From: Pacificispira spongiicola
Lineage (GTDB): Bacteria; Pseudomonadota; Alphaproteobacteria; UBA8366; Aestuariispiraceae
Length of the DNA stretch: 64,000 nt
Direction: 5' to 3'
Assembly: GCF_012926505.1 (NCBI RefSeq)
Contig: NZ_JABBNT010000001.1
Coordinates: 186,001 to 250,000, forward strand
A model generated the notes under the pieces. The model had not been told where the DNA came from and did no database searches. It saw nothing but the letters and a program-made list of their open reading frames with translations. Both the position numbers and the translations under genes were made by a program. Below, one piece after another: positions 43,657 through 51,479 of the stretch (position 1 is the first letter of the stretch; every line of letters begins with the position of its first letter).

Positions 43657-45258
43657 TTACGTGTCTTTCTTGGGTCGGGTGGCCGCAGCCGCCCGTCCTG
43701 CCGCATCGGCGGTTCGTCCGGCGAGTTGGGCATCGAAGTCGAGCCCGATTTCCTCGCCGATTTTCTTCATCATCGGCAGTTGCACCGACATGCCGAGAAT
43801 CGAGTCCAGCGCCTGGGTGAAGGGCGAGCTGTCGCCGCCGCCCCCGCCATTGCCGCCTTGGCCCAGTCCGGCGATCTGATTGATCCGGATGGACTCGATC
43901 TTCTCCACGGGCTTCATCATCTGGGCGGTGATTTCCGGCAGGCGATCCAGCTTGTACATCTCGACCCGCGACCGCAGGACGCTCTCGCTCTGCTGGTTCT
44001 CGGCCTCGATCTGGGCACGTTTTCCGGTGGCTTCGGCGACCATGCGTTCGCGTTCCGCCGCCCCCTTCAGTTCCGCGGCCGCGCTTTCCGCCCTGGCCAG
44101 CGCCAGGATGGAACTGACCTGCGATTTTACCTTCGCATCGTCGACATCGGATTCCTCCTCCGCCCGCATCAGGGCGAGGCGGCGTGCCCGTTCCGCGACG
44201 GCAATGTCTTTCGACGTCTGAACGGTTTCCGACGCTTCCACGACCTTCAGCCGCGCCATTTCAGCTTTCGCCTGCTCCAGAACTTCCTCGGCCTTGCGCG
44301 CCTCGATCTGGATTGCATTGTCGATCTTGCGCTGTTCGACCTCGTTCAAGGCTTCCAACTCGCGTTTGCGCAGATGCAGGTCGCGTTCGATCTCGGCTTG
44401 TTTGACCTCGCGCTCCCGTTCGATCCGCGCTTCCTCGGTCATGGAGGATGAGCGGGTTCGCGCGGTTTCAATTTCCGTTTCCGTGCGGATGCGCTGCTGT
44501 TCGATATCCAGGCGTTTGGCGATTTCCGCCTCTTCCTGTTCGCGCTCGATGGACAGGCGTTCTTTTGCCTGTTCCAACTGGCGCTTGCGGATGGCGATAT
44601 CGGCATCGGCCTCGATCGTGACGCGCGCACGGCGGTTTTCCGAAACCAGTTCGGCCAACCGGCGCATCCCTACCGCGTTGAAGGCGTTGGTATCGTCCAG
44701 CGCAGCGAAAGGGGTCTGATCCAGCCGGACCAGGGAAACGGATTCCACCGTCAGCCCGGACGACGCCAGCGCCTTATCCAACCGCGCGGTGACCGCGTCG
44801 ACGAAACCGGCGCGATCCTCGTGCAGCATATCCATGCTGCGGATCGAGACCTCGCCCTGCACGGCGTTGATAAGCTTGCCGGAAAGCTGTTCCTGCATTT
44901 CGTCTTCGCGGAACGACCGTGACCCGAAGGTCTGTGCCGCCGTCGCGATCCCTTCCACGGTCGGGGCGACCCGCACATGAACTTCCACCCCGACATCGAC
45001 GCGCAGCCGGTCGGCGGTGATCAGCGACGCATTGCCGCCCTTGTCCACATGCAGCCGCAGGGACCGCATGTTCATGCGGTCTATCTTGTGCAGGAAGGGA
45101 AAGGCCAACGCCCCGCCGTCGATGACGATCTTGCGTCCGCCCGCGCCGGTACGGATCAGCGCCGTATCCCGGGTCGCCTTCGCATAGAACCGATTAAGAA
45201 TGATAATCCCGACGACCACCAATACGATGGCCGCAAGAATGAGAATGGTCCAAATCAA
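43657..45258 (-). CDS. Flotillin-family (SPFH) membrane protein
   Basis: A 533-residue flotillin. One N-terminal membrane helix (residues about 3-21) is followed by an SPFH/band-7 domain to about residue 190 (ALAFPFLHKIDRMNMRSLRLHV and VDVGVEVHVRVAPTVEGIATAAQTFG). A long charged coiled coil rich in Glu/Arg/Ala runs from about 205 to 440, and a Gly-rich segment precedes the tail. It resembles YqiK/FloT proteins that form membrane microdomains. It is the first gene after a repeated operator-like motif and lies 65 bases before the amide-binding-protein gene. It may organise the importer in the membrane, though this is only inferred. Confidence 0.92.
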   Translation of the reverse strand: MIWTILILAAIVLVVVGIIILNRFYAKATRDTALIRTGAGGRKIVIDGGALAFPFLHKIDRMNMRSLRLHVDKGGNASLITADRLRVDVGVEVHVRVAPTVEGIATAAQTFGSRSFREDEMQEQLSGKLINAVQGEVSIRSMDMLHEDRAGFVDAVTARLDKALASSGLTVESVSLVRLDQTPFAALDDTNAFNAVGMRRLAELVSENRRARVTIEADADIAIRKRQLEQAKERLSIEREQEEAEIAKRLDIEQQRIRTETEIETARTRSSSMTEEARIEREREVKQAEIERDLHLRKRELEALNEVEQRKIDNAIQIEARKAEEVLEQAKAEMARLKVVEASETVQTSKDIAVAERARRLALMRAEEESDVDDAKVKSQVSSILALARAESAAAELKGAAERERMVAEATGKRAQIEAENQQSESVLRSRVEMYKLDRLPEITAQMMKPVEKIESIRINQIAGLGQGGNGGGGGDSSPFTQALDSILGMSVQLPMMKKIGEEIGLDFDAQLAGRTADAAGRAAAATRPKKDT

Positions 45259-45316
45259 TGCGACCTCCTCTGCCCAGCTGTCCCTGTCCGGCTTGCCCTT
45301 TGTCGAGCTACCGTTT

Positions 45317-45380
45317 CTTGAATTGGAAAATTATTATGCGGATATATTTTCCAATTCAAGTATTTTGTTTTCCAATTCAA
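45317..45380. promoter_or_regulatory. Operator-like array TTTCCAATTCAA upstream of flotillin
   Basis: Three copies of the motif lie here. CTTGAATTGGAAAAT at 45317-45331 and its perfect reverse complement at 45346-45360 form a 15-bp inverted repeat with a 14-base spacer. A third copy, TTTTCCAATTCAA, is at 45368-45380, exactly 21 bases (two helical turns) from the second. The region is far more AT-rich than its surroundings. It lies 58-122 bases before the flotillin start and is likely the control site of the nitrile/amide operon. Confidence 0.65.
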
Positions 45381-45434
45381 AGAAAACATGACGGACATGA
45401 GAATTGGCCGAGACGGACCGGCTCTTCCGCGCGT

Positions 45435-46592
45435 TCAGCCTGAGATTTTGTCGAGTATCTGGAAATCGTGTCCATCGGCGCGGGACAGATAGATCGGCAG
45501 CTTCTTGCGGTTGTTGGACAGGAAACAGCCGCCGCGCGCGCTTTGATACCGGATCGGGCCGGGCGTGCCAGTCCGCCGCTGGTTCAACATGGCGGCATAA
45601 AAATGGATGCCCTCATAGACCGATTGCCCCAAGGCGTTCAGGACCGGCGGTCGGCCCTTATGCTGCGCCTGATACCGTTCCTTGAACGTCTCGTTTTCCG
45701 GGGTTTGCAGGCCGGAGAAATAGGCCGCCGCCGCGAATAGGCGTTTGGTATTCTCCGCACCCGCCGCCATCAGGATGTTCTCTTCGACCGCCGTCGAAAA
45801 CCGGAAGATAGACCGGTCCAGCCCCCGCTGACCGAAGGCACGGTGGAATTCGACCGAGTCCTGACCGACCAGCGATACCAGCACGATATCGGGCTTGGTC
45901 TGCGCGATCCGATCGACAAGATCCTCCGCCGCCTCGATCCCGAAGGGCACATAATCGTCGAATGTCACGATGCCGCCGCTGGCCGCGATGCTGTCCTTCG
46001 CGACGGCATGCGATGTCCGGGGCCAGACGTAATCGTTGCCGATCAGGGCCCAGCGCCGAACGCGCAGCGTTTCCGATAGATAGCGAATGGCGGGCCGCAA
46101 TTGATCGTCAGGCGTCTCCCCGATCGTATAGACGTTCGGGCTGCGCTCATTCCCTTCATATAGCGGTGTGTAGATATAGGGTATCTTGCCGCGCAGGATT
46201 TTGTTCAGGCGCTGGCGGACGGAACTGACATTCATTCCGATCAGGGCATGGATACTGCCGTCATCCAGCAAGGTACTGATTTCGCGTTCCAGCGCGTCGG
46301 TATTGCTGTCGTCGGAATTCAGGAACAGCGGGGCGACGGGCCTGCCGCCGATGCCGTTGGTGCGGTTGATTTCGGCGATGGCGAGTTGGGCGCTGGAAAT
46401 ACAGGACGGCCCCCAGATACCGGCCTCCCCCCCCATGGGAACCAGCACCGCGACCCCGTGTTCGTGGCGGGCCGCGGCTTCTTCCCGGTGCACCCGATCC
46501 TTGAACCCCGGAAGAGCGGATTCCTGCCAAAACGGCCCCATGTCTGGACGGTCCCCCACGATCGTCGTACTTGCCTTTCCCCGAAAAACCAT
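45435..46592 (-). CDS. AmiC/NhhC-like amide-sensing regulator protein
   Basis: A 385-residue protein of the type 6 periplasmic-binding family, with GVAVLVPMGGEAGIWGPSCISSAQLAIAEIN and the segment YEGNERSPNVYTIGETPDDQL. There is no signal peptide: the first 45 residues are polar. This agrees with AmiC, a cytoplasmic amide sensor, and with the AmiC-like NhhC/NhlC proteins reported in Rhodococcus nitrile hydratase clusters. It lies divergent from a MarR gene across 98 bases with a copy of the repeated motif. It probably senses the amide product and tunes operon expression. A transport role is less likely. Confidence 0.8.
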   Translation of the reverse strand: MVFRGKASTTIVGDRPDMGPFWQESALPGFKDRVHREEAAARHEHGVAVLVPMGGEAGIWGPSCISSAQLAIAEINRTNGIGGRPVAPLFLNSDDSNTDALEREISTLLDDGSIHALIGMNVSSVRQRLNKILRGKIPYIYTPLYEGNERSPNVYTIGETPDDQLRPAIRYLSETLRVRRWALIGNDYVWPRTSHAVAKDSIAASGGIVTFDDYVPFGIEAAEDLVDRIAQTKPDIVLVSLVGQDSVEFHRAFGQRGLDRSIFRFSTAVEENILMAAGAENTKRLFAAAAYFSGLQTPENETFKERYQAQHKGRPPVLNALGQSVYEGIHFYAAMLNQRRTGTPGPIRYQSARGGCFLSNNRKKLPIYLSRADGHDFQILDKISG

Positions 46593-46599
46593 TCAATAA

Positions 46600-46613
46600 C
46601 TTTCCAATTCAAA
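46600..46613. promoter_or_regulatory. Fourth copy of the TTTCCAATTCAA motif
   Basis: TTTCCAATTCAA at 46601-46612 lies 8 bases upstream of the AmiC-like start and 79 bases upstream of the MarR start, in an AT-rich pocket. Its identity with the array upstream of flotillin over 12 bases suggests one regulator acts at both places. Confidence 0.6.
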
Positions 46614-46690
46614 TATACTAAGCGTAAACCGAAATCGGGCGCAACAGGCACGATTCGGCGGTCGCATAAGGGAAACGCCAGGAGACGCCC

Positions 46691-47128
46691 GTGACGACGG
46701 CACTGCAAACGGACCGGATTGCCTTTCTGATCACGAAACTGCATCGTTTCGTCCATAACAGCCTGGAAGAAACGCTTCAGCCTCATGGGATCAGCGTCGA
46801 ACAATGGCGTGTCCTGGAACGCCTGTCCGACGGAAACGGCTTTTCCATGGGCGAACTGGCCGCCGAGGTCCTGATGAACCACCCGGCCCTGACCAAGATG
46901 ATCGACCGTATGGTCGCGAACGGTCTCGTCCATCGTGCGCCGGACCCGGCGGACCAGCGGCGCGTCCTGGTCTATGCCGCCGATCGCGGCGTCGCACTGA
47001 CACGGAAATTGCAGCCGATCGTCGCCGCCCAGGAAGCGAGACTGCGCGATATGCTCGGCAGCGACACCGCCGAACAGGTCGAAGGTATGTTGACCGGAGC
47101 CAGCCGTGCCATTCCCGAAAGGGTATAA
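46691..47128 (+). CDS. MarR-family transcriptional regulator
   Basis: A 145-residue winged-helix regulator with a GTG start preceded by CAGGAGA. The DNA-binding part is SMGELAAEVLMNHPALTKMIDRMVANGLVHRAPDPADQRRVLVYAADRG (about residues 53-101), with the typical DxR wing. It is divergent from the AmiC-like gene. A MarR plus AmiC-like pair is the known regulatory arrangement of Rhodococcus nitrile hydratase clusters (NhhD/NhhC, NhlD/NhlC). It is the prime candidate to bind the repeated motif. Confidence 0.9.
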   Translation: MTTALQTDRIAFLITKLHRFVHNSLEETLQPHGISVEQWRVLERLSDGNGFSMGELAAEVLMNHPALTKMIDRMVANGLVHRAPDPADQRRVLVYAADRGVALTRKLQPIVAAQEARLRDMLGSDTAEQVEGMLTGASRAIPERV

Positions 47129-47346
47129 TACTTGTCACGCAACCTCTGCGGACACTCTGGCCGGCACCATGCCGCCGGTCGTACAAACAGATCTTCAATC
47201 AATTTTCTCGTATTCTGCCCTGACCAAGGAAATGAAGGCTGGCGGTTCTGACAAGACGTCGCTCTTTAACGGTATCGCGACCCGTGACGGGCGACCTGAA
47301 TCGGTCGACAACACGTCCTGTCTTGGAGCGAACGGAAAAACTCATC
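47129..47346. other. Intergenic region between marR-like and glycosyltransferase genes
   Basis: A 218-base gap. An open frame extends the glycosyltransferase upstream to a GTG at 47284, but without a good ribosome binding site or conserved sequence. I see no RNA gene or clear repeat. It probably holds the promoter of the next gene. Confidence 0.3.
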
Positions 47347-48480
47347 ATGGCGGACGAAACCGTATCTGTTTTGCATGTGATCGTTGACCTGGAGGTCGGC
47401 GGCGCGGAACGCGCATTGGTCAATCTGGTTACCTCTGAAAAAGACCCCGGTATTCGGCACCATGTCATGTGTTTGCGCATCGGCGGGGCATTTTCCGATC
47501 AAGTACGAGACAGCGGCGTGCCGTTGATAGTCGCGGGCGGCGAAGGTCTTCGTGCCGCGCCGCATTGGATAGGGTCAATCCGTCGACAAATCCGGACCCT
47601 CCAACCGGATATCGTTCACGGCTGGATGTATTACGCTAATCTTTTTTGCTTTGCGGCGTTGCGGTTTCCCTGGCCGATTGGTGTCGACCGATATCCGAAG
47701 CTGGTTTGGGGAATTCGGTGTTCGGATATGGATATGGACCGCTACCCGCCGAACCTTCGCCGCGCCATCCGTTTGGGGGCCCTTTGCTCGCGCGGTGTCG
47801 ATTCAATCATTGCAAATTCTTTCGCCGGGTTGGGCGTTCACGTGAATGCCGGATACGCGAGTAGGAAATTCGGCGTCATTCCCAACGGATTCAATGCCGA
47901 CCTATTCCGCCCAGACAGCGAGACTCGGAGTACGGCGCGAATCGAAGACTTTAAGGTCGGTCCGGACGATGTCGTCGCCCTGACGGTCGCCAGGGTCGAC
48001 CCGATGAAAGACTTCGCGTCGTTAACGGCGGCGGCCAGAATCTCGAAAAAGGCAAGGTTCTATGCTGCGGGTCTGGGAACGGACGCGTTACCCGAACAAA
48101 CCGCGCTAAAGGGTCTTGGCCGCCGTTCGGATGTGGCGCGCCTTCTGAACGGCGCCGACATTCTGGTGTCGAGTTCCGCCTATGGCGAAGGAATGTCCAA
48201 TTCTATCGGCGAAGCCATGGCATGCGGAATTCCGGTGGTGGCAACCGATGTCGGTGACGCCGCACGCATGCTAACCGACGGCGAGGACCATGAACCGGCG
48301 GGCATCGTCGTTCCGCGCCGAGACCCTACTGCTATAGCCAACGCTGTGGAAAGGTTGGCTGCGGACCGGAGCATGCGCGAAGCCATGGGCAAAGCCGGGC
48401 GCCAGCGCATTCTCGATCTATACAGCCTGTCCACTTGCCACGATCAATACGCGCGGCTTTATAGAAGTCTTGTATCGTGA
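47347..48480 (+). CDS. Family 4 glycosyltransferase
   Basis: A 377-residue GT-B fold enzyme. The acceptor-side loop is VLHVIVDLEVGGAERALVNL near the N-terminus. NSFAGLGVHVNAGYASRKFGVIPNGFNADLF is the mid-region, LTVARVDPMKDFASL starts the donor domain, and the E-x7-E motif is within EGMSNSIGEAMACGIPVVATDVGD. It is a retaining transferase that uses a nucleotide sugar, typically in surface polysaccharide synthesis. It stands alone, with base composition slightly more AT-rich than its neighbours and no linked glycan genes. It may be a stray or acquired gene. Confidence 0.88.
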   Translation: MADETVSVLHVIVDLEVGGAERALVNLVTSEKDPGIRHHVMCLRIGGAFSDQVRDSGVPLIVAGGEGLRAAPHWIGSIRRQIRTLQPDIVHGWMYYANLFCFAALRFPWPIGVDRYPKLVWGIRCSDMDMDRYPPNLRRAIRLGALCSRGVDSIIANSFAGLGVHVNAGYASRKFGVIPNGFNADLFRPDSETRSTARIEDFKVGPDDVVALTVARVDPMKDFASLTAAARISKKARFYAAGLGTDALPEQTALKGLGRRSDVARLLNGADILVSSSAYGEGMSNSIGEAMACGIPVVATDVGDAARMLTDGEDHEPAGIVVPRRDPTAIANAVERLAADRSMREAMGKAGRQRILDLYSLSTCHDQYARLYRSLVS

Positions 48481-48752
48481 CCATCTGTCTGTTGATCCGG
48501 TCGCTTGATGTCGGGGGTTGTTTCTCAATCTGTCATACCCTACCCGCGTACAGTGTTTTCCCGACAGCCCTCAAAGCGAAAATTATATTGTAAGATTTCT
48601 TCAATCTATGCTGGCGGGAACAAATTGTGGATTACTTGCCCATGCCGGTCGTGTCCGAGAGCGTCTTCCGCCGTGTCACGATAACGGAATAGCTATCGTG
48701 TTTCATCTCCGTATCCTTTCCTCCTGGATCGGATATGGAGGGAGAAAACTTC
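48481..48752. other. Gap downstream of glycosyltransferase and cbiO
   Basis: A 272-base convergent gap, more AT-rich than average near 48575-48605. An inverted repeat CACGATA/TATCGTG (48677-48683 and 48694-48700) lies inside a possible small reading frame listed separately. I see no clear intrinsic terminator. Confidence 0.3.
48632..48706 (-). CDS. Possible 24-residue small protein after cbiO
   Basis: A short frame of 24 codons begins MKHDSYSVIV and ends GMGK. It has AGGAGGAAAGG 8-18 bases upstream and a second GGAG directly before the ATG. It lies 47 bases after the cbiO stop on the same strand. The strong Shine-Dalgarno sequence is the only support. The frame is too short to judge coding, and part of it forms an inverted repeat. 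I do not recognise the peptide. Confidence 0.2.
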   Translation of the reverse strand: MKHDSYSVIVTRRKTLSDTTGMGK

Positions 48753-49436
48753 TTAGGTGACCGGATCTGCATTCCGGCATGTCGGTTCCGGTTCGACCAA
48801 ACGGCCGTCGGTCAGATGCAGACGACGCGTCGCGATCTTGCGGCGAAAATGCGGGTCATGGGAGACGATAACCATGGCCTGAGGCAAGGACTGCAGAATT
48901 TCCGTCAACCGTGCCTCGTTCATCTCGTCGAGGGCGTTGGTTGGTTCGTCCAGGAGCAACACGTCCGGTTCCATGACAAGAACGGAGGCCAGGGTGACCA
49001 GACGCTTCTCCCCACCGGACAGACGATGCGTGACCCGGTCGCGGAACCGCATCAGGTCCAGGCGCGTCAGCACATCCTCGACAATCGACAACGCCTCGTC
49101 GCGGGACTTGCCGAGGTTGAGTGGCCCGAAGGCGATGTCCTCCGCAACGGTCGGACAGAACAGTTGATCGTCCGCATCCTGGAACACAAGCCCCGCCCGC
49201 CTACGAACCTCTTGGAAGTCCTTTTCCTCCGTCCGTTCCACCCCGAAGGCGACGACGGACCCTGATGTCGGTTTCAGAAGCCCGACCATGATTTTCAGCA
49301 GCGTCGATTTCCCCGCCCCGTTATGGCCGGTGACGCACAGACGCTCACCCAAATCCAGCGAGAAACACGCGTCATCCAGGACCGGGGGATGCCCCGGATA
49401 TCCGAACCGGATGCCGGACAAATCAAACAGCGCCAT
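48753..49436 (-). CDS. cbiO: ECF metal importer ATPase (CbiO/NikO)
   Basis: A 227-residue ATPase: Walker [36 protein letters not shown] (the ECF-type Q-loop region), signature LSGGEKRLVTLASVL and Walker B LLLDEPTNALD. The sequence DADDQLF-PTV-DIAFGPLN is diagnostic for CbiO-class ATPases. Its start overlaps cbiQ by 14 bases. It is the last gene of a five-gene unit under a cobalamin riboswitch. Confidence 0.93.
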   Translation of the reverse strand: MALFDLSGIRFGYPGHPPVLDDACFSLDLGERLCVTGHNGAGKSTLLKIMVGLLKPTSGSVVAFGVERTEEKDFQEVRRRAGLVFQDADDQLFCPTVAEDIAFGPLNLGKSRDEALSIVEDVLTRLDLMRFRDRVTHRLSGGEKRLVTLASVLVMEPDVLLLDEPTNALDEMNEARLTEILQSLPQAMVIVSHDPHFRRKIATRRLHLTDGRLVEPEPTCRNADPVT

Positions 49437-50220
49437 AGAGATACTCCAGAACGGGGAACGACCCCATGACCACCCCCATCAGCACGGCGAATGCCGAGTC
49501 CCGACGCGAGAGTTCGAACTTGGCGAGCAACGGGATCGCGCCGGTGAAGCCCCGGCATTTCATGGCATCGAGAATCCGTTCCGACCGCTCCAACGCGCGG
49601 ACGAGCATCATGCCCACCAGATACCCGAAGGAGCGATAGGTATGCAGGCAGTTGGACGGCTTGAAACCGCGCGCCTTCATCGCCTGCCTTAGCCGCAGAT
49701 ATTCTTCGTGCAGAACTTCGACATAGCGCACGGTGAACAGCAGCAGATGGACCAAGGCCGCCGGAACGCGCAGGGCATGGAGCGCATGGCCGAAGGTCAC
49801 TGCCTCCAATGTACCCACAAGGACCATCAGCATCAGAACGATCGCATTGGCCTTCAGGGCGATGGTCACCGCCTGATGCACGCCTTCCCAACTGGCGGTG
49901 AAGCCCCAGACGGTGAAGATCTGCTCTCCCGGCACCGTGAAGGGTAACAGTAGCAGCAGGAAGATGATGAAACTGTCCATCGCCGCCATGCGCTTCAGCG
50001 TGCGCGCGATCGGCAAACACTCCGCCAACATGACGCAGAGCGATACGCCAAGCGCGAGCACAAGGACGGGAATCCAGTGACAGGCTACCGCAACCACCGC
50101 ATACGCCACAGCAGCCACGATACGCAAACGCGGGTCGATACCGGAAACGAACGACCCTTGGGCGTCGGGTGCGCCCGACGCTTTCAGCGTCTTTTCACTT
50201 TTCGATAGGACATGCCCCAC
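49423..50220 (-). CDS. cbiQ: ECF metal importer transmembrane protein (CbiQ/NikQ)
   Basis: A 265-residue membrane protein with about five helices, the energy-coupling T subunit. Near the C-terminal side are the two coupling motifs with Ala-Arg-Gly, here AMKARGFKP and AMKCRGFTG, which contact the ATPase. RLRIVAAVAYAVVAV follows an N-terminal FVSGIDPR, typical of the family. It lies 3 bases after the CbiL-like gene. Confidence 0.92.
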   Translation of the reverse strand: MGHVLSKSEKTLKASGAPDAQGSFVSGIDPRLRIVAAVAYAVVAVACHWIPVLVLALGVSLCVMLAECLPIARTLKRMAAMDSFIIFLLLLLPFTVPGEQIFTVWGFTASWEGVHQAVTIALKANAIVLMLMVLVGTLEAVTFGHALHALRVPAALVHLLLFTVRYVEVLHEEYLRLRQAMKARGFKPSNCLHTYRSFGYLVGMMLVRALERSERILDAMKCRGFTGAIPLLAKFELSRRDSAFAVLMGVVMGSFPVLEYLYGAV

Positions 50221-50223
50221 GGT

Positions 50224-50835
50224 TTACGCCTTCACCTTCCGGCGCGCCGCCACGTAGAAGGCCACGCCGAAGAGACCGACAATATAGCCGACCCCGCCGA
50301 GAATGTTCTGGAAATTGTTGTGCTCCTTATAGGCCGCAATCTCCCGGCGCAGCGGGCGCACCTCGTCTCGCACCACGTCGGCGATCGCTTCCTTCTCCTC
50401 CTCGGTCAAGGCCGCGACGACAACCGCGGCACCGCCGGGAGCCGCCTTCTGCACGGCGCTCTCGACAGCCTGTTCTTGGGCAAGCTCGGCAGCAGCCGCT
50501 TCCGCCTTGCCCAGAAGGGTGGCAATCTCCGAAGCCTCCATGGCGACTTCCGCGACATGTCCGGCACCGAGATCGGCCCGAAAGACATGCGTGACGGGTT
50601 CCGTCGGCGTGAAGGTAAAAAAGCCCTCATCGTCGGTCTGCGTTTCGCCGATCTTGTTTCCCACCGCGTCGAAAACTTCGACCAAATGGTTCGCGGCCAT
50701 ATCGCCGTTGGAAAAGCCGATTTCACCTTCGATAGCGGTCCCGCTGCGGAAAACCGAGGCAATCACCTTATGCGCCTGAGCGGGCGAGGCCGCCAACAAG
50801 ATCGCGAAGGCAACCGACAGATAAACGGGTTTCAT
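50224..50835 (-). CDS. NikL/CbiL-like component of metal importer
   Basis: A 203-residue protein with a Sec signal peptide (ending near AQAHKV, which puts a His at the mature N-terminus) and a beta-sandwich domain (EGEIGFSNGDMAANHLVEVFD and GFFTFTPTEPVTHVF). An Ala/Glu-rich coiled segment follows, and the single C-terminal membrane helix is NILGGVGYIVGLFGVAFYVAARRK. This is the NikL/CbiL arrangement known from NikKMLQO-type transporters. It replaces CbiN, overlaps cbiM by 4 bases and precedes cbiQ. Confidence 0.85.
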   Translation of the reverse strand: MKPVYLSVAFAILLAASPAQAHKVIASVFRSGTAIEGEIGFSNGDMAANHLVEVFDAVGNKIGETQTDDEGFFTFTPTEPVTHVFRADLGAGHVAEVAMEASEIATLLGKAEAAAAELAQEQAVESAVQKAAPGGAAVVVAALTEEEKEAIADVVRDEVRPLRREIAAYKEHNNFQNILGGVGYIVGLFGVAFYVAARRKVKA

Positions 50836-51467
50836 TGTATGCCTCCCTTGGCGCCATGCAGCACCGTCAGCGCGCCGAACAGTTCGGGCTTCACCTTACG
50901 GGCAAGAAACACGGCCGCCGCGGACAGCAGGGCCTCAATGATCATGACCGGAATATGGGCGAAGAAGACCAATTTTGCCGCCGGTAGGAACTCTTCCACC
51001 GATAGGGCGAGCGCAATGGCAACCGTTCCGGTGGTCAAGGCAATCGCCAGGCCGCCACCGACACCGCCCCATATTGCAGCCGCCACCGCGGACGGCGACC
51101 GGACGCCACGCAGGCAGGCGTAATAGACGATGACCGCTGGCAGGGCGATGTTCACCGTATTGACGCCGAGCACGGTAACGCCGCCAAATCCGAAGAACAC
51201 GGCCTGAAGCAGCAACCCGACAAACAGGGCCGGAAAGGCGGCCCAACCGAGCACAAGCCCGGCCAGACCGTTCATGATCAGATGCACCGAGGACGGGCCG
51301 ATAGGCACATGAATCAGGGAGGCGACAAAGAAGGTGGCGGACAGAACGCCCGCCGCCGGGATCTTTTCCATGGGAAGCTTCCGCAAGCCCATGGCGATGC
51401 CGCCCACCGCGAGAACCGCGCCCCCGATCACCACGGGGTTGGACAGGGCACCGTCGACGATATGCAT
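50832..51467 (-). CDS. cbiM: ECF metal importer substrate-specificity protein (CbiM/NikM)
   Basis: A 211-residue membrane protein that begins MHIVDGAL. The amino group and His2 of this N-terminus ligate the metal in CbiM/NikM structures. FVASLIHVPIGPSSVHLIMNGLAGLVLGW carries the further metal-coordinating His. About seven helices are predicted. Sequence alone does not split Co from Ni. The riboswitch upstream of the operon favours cobalt. Confidence 0.94.
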   Translation of the reverse strand: MHIVDGALSNPVVIGGAVLAVGGIAMGLRKLPMEKIPAAGVLSATFFVASLIHVPIGPSSVHLIMNGLAGLVLGWAAFPALFVGLLLQAVFFGFGGVTVLGVNTVNIALPAVIVYYACLRGVRSPSAVAAAIWGGVGGGLAIALTTGTVAIALALSVEEFLPAAKLVFFAHIPVMIIEALLSAAAVFLARKVKPELFGALTVLHGAKGGIQ

Positions 51468-51479
51468 CCGACCGTCCCC

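Noticed and set aside
45317-45360. Transcription terminator between the AmiC-like and flotillin genes
   Set aside because: The 15-bp inverted repeat is AT-rich, has no T-run in the right place, and its sequence recurs at 46601; an operator is a better explanation.
47284-47346. Upstream GTG start extending the family 4 glycosyltransferase by 21 residues
   Set aside because: The added residues are not typical of the family and there is no good ribosome binding site.
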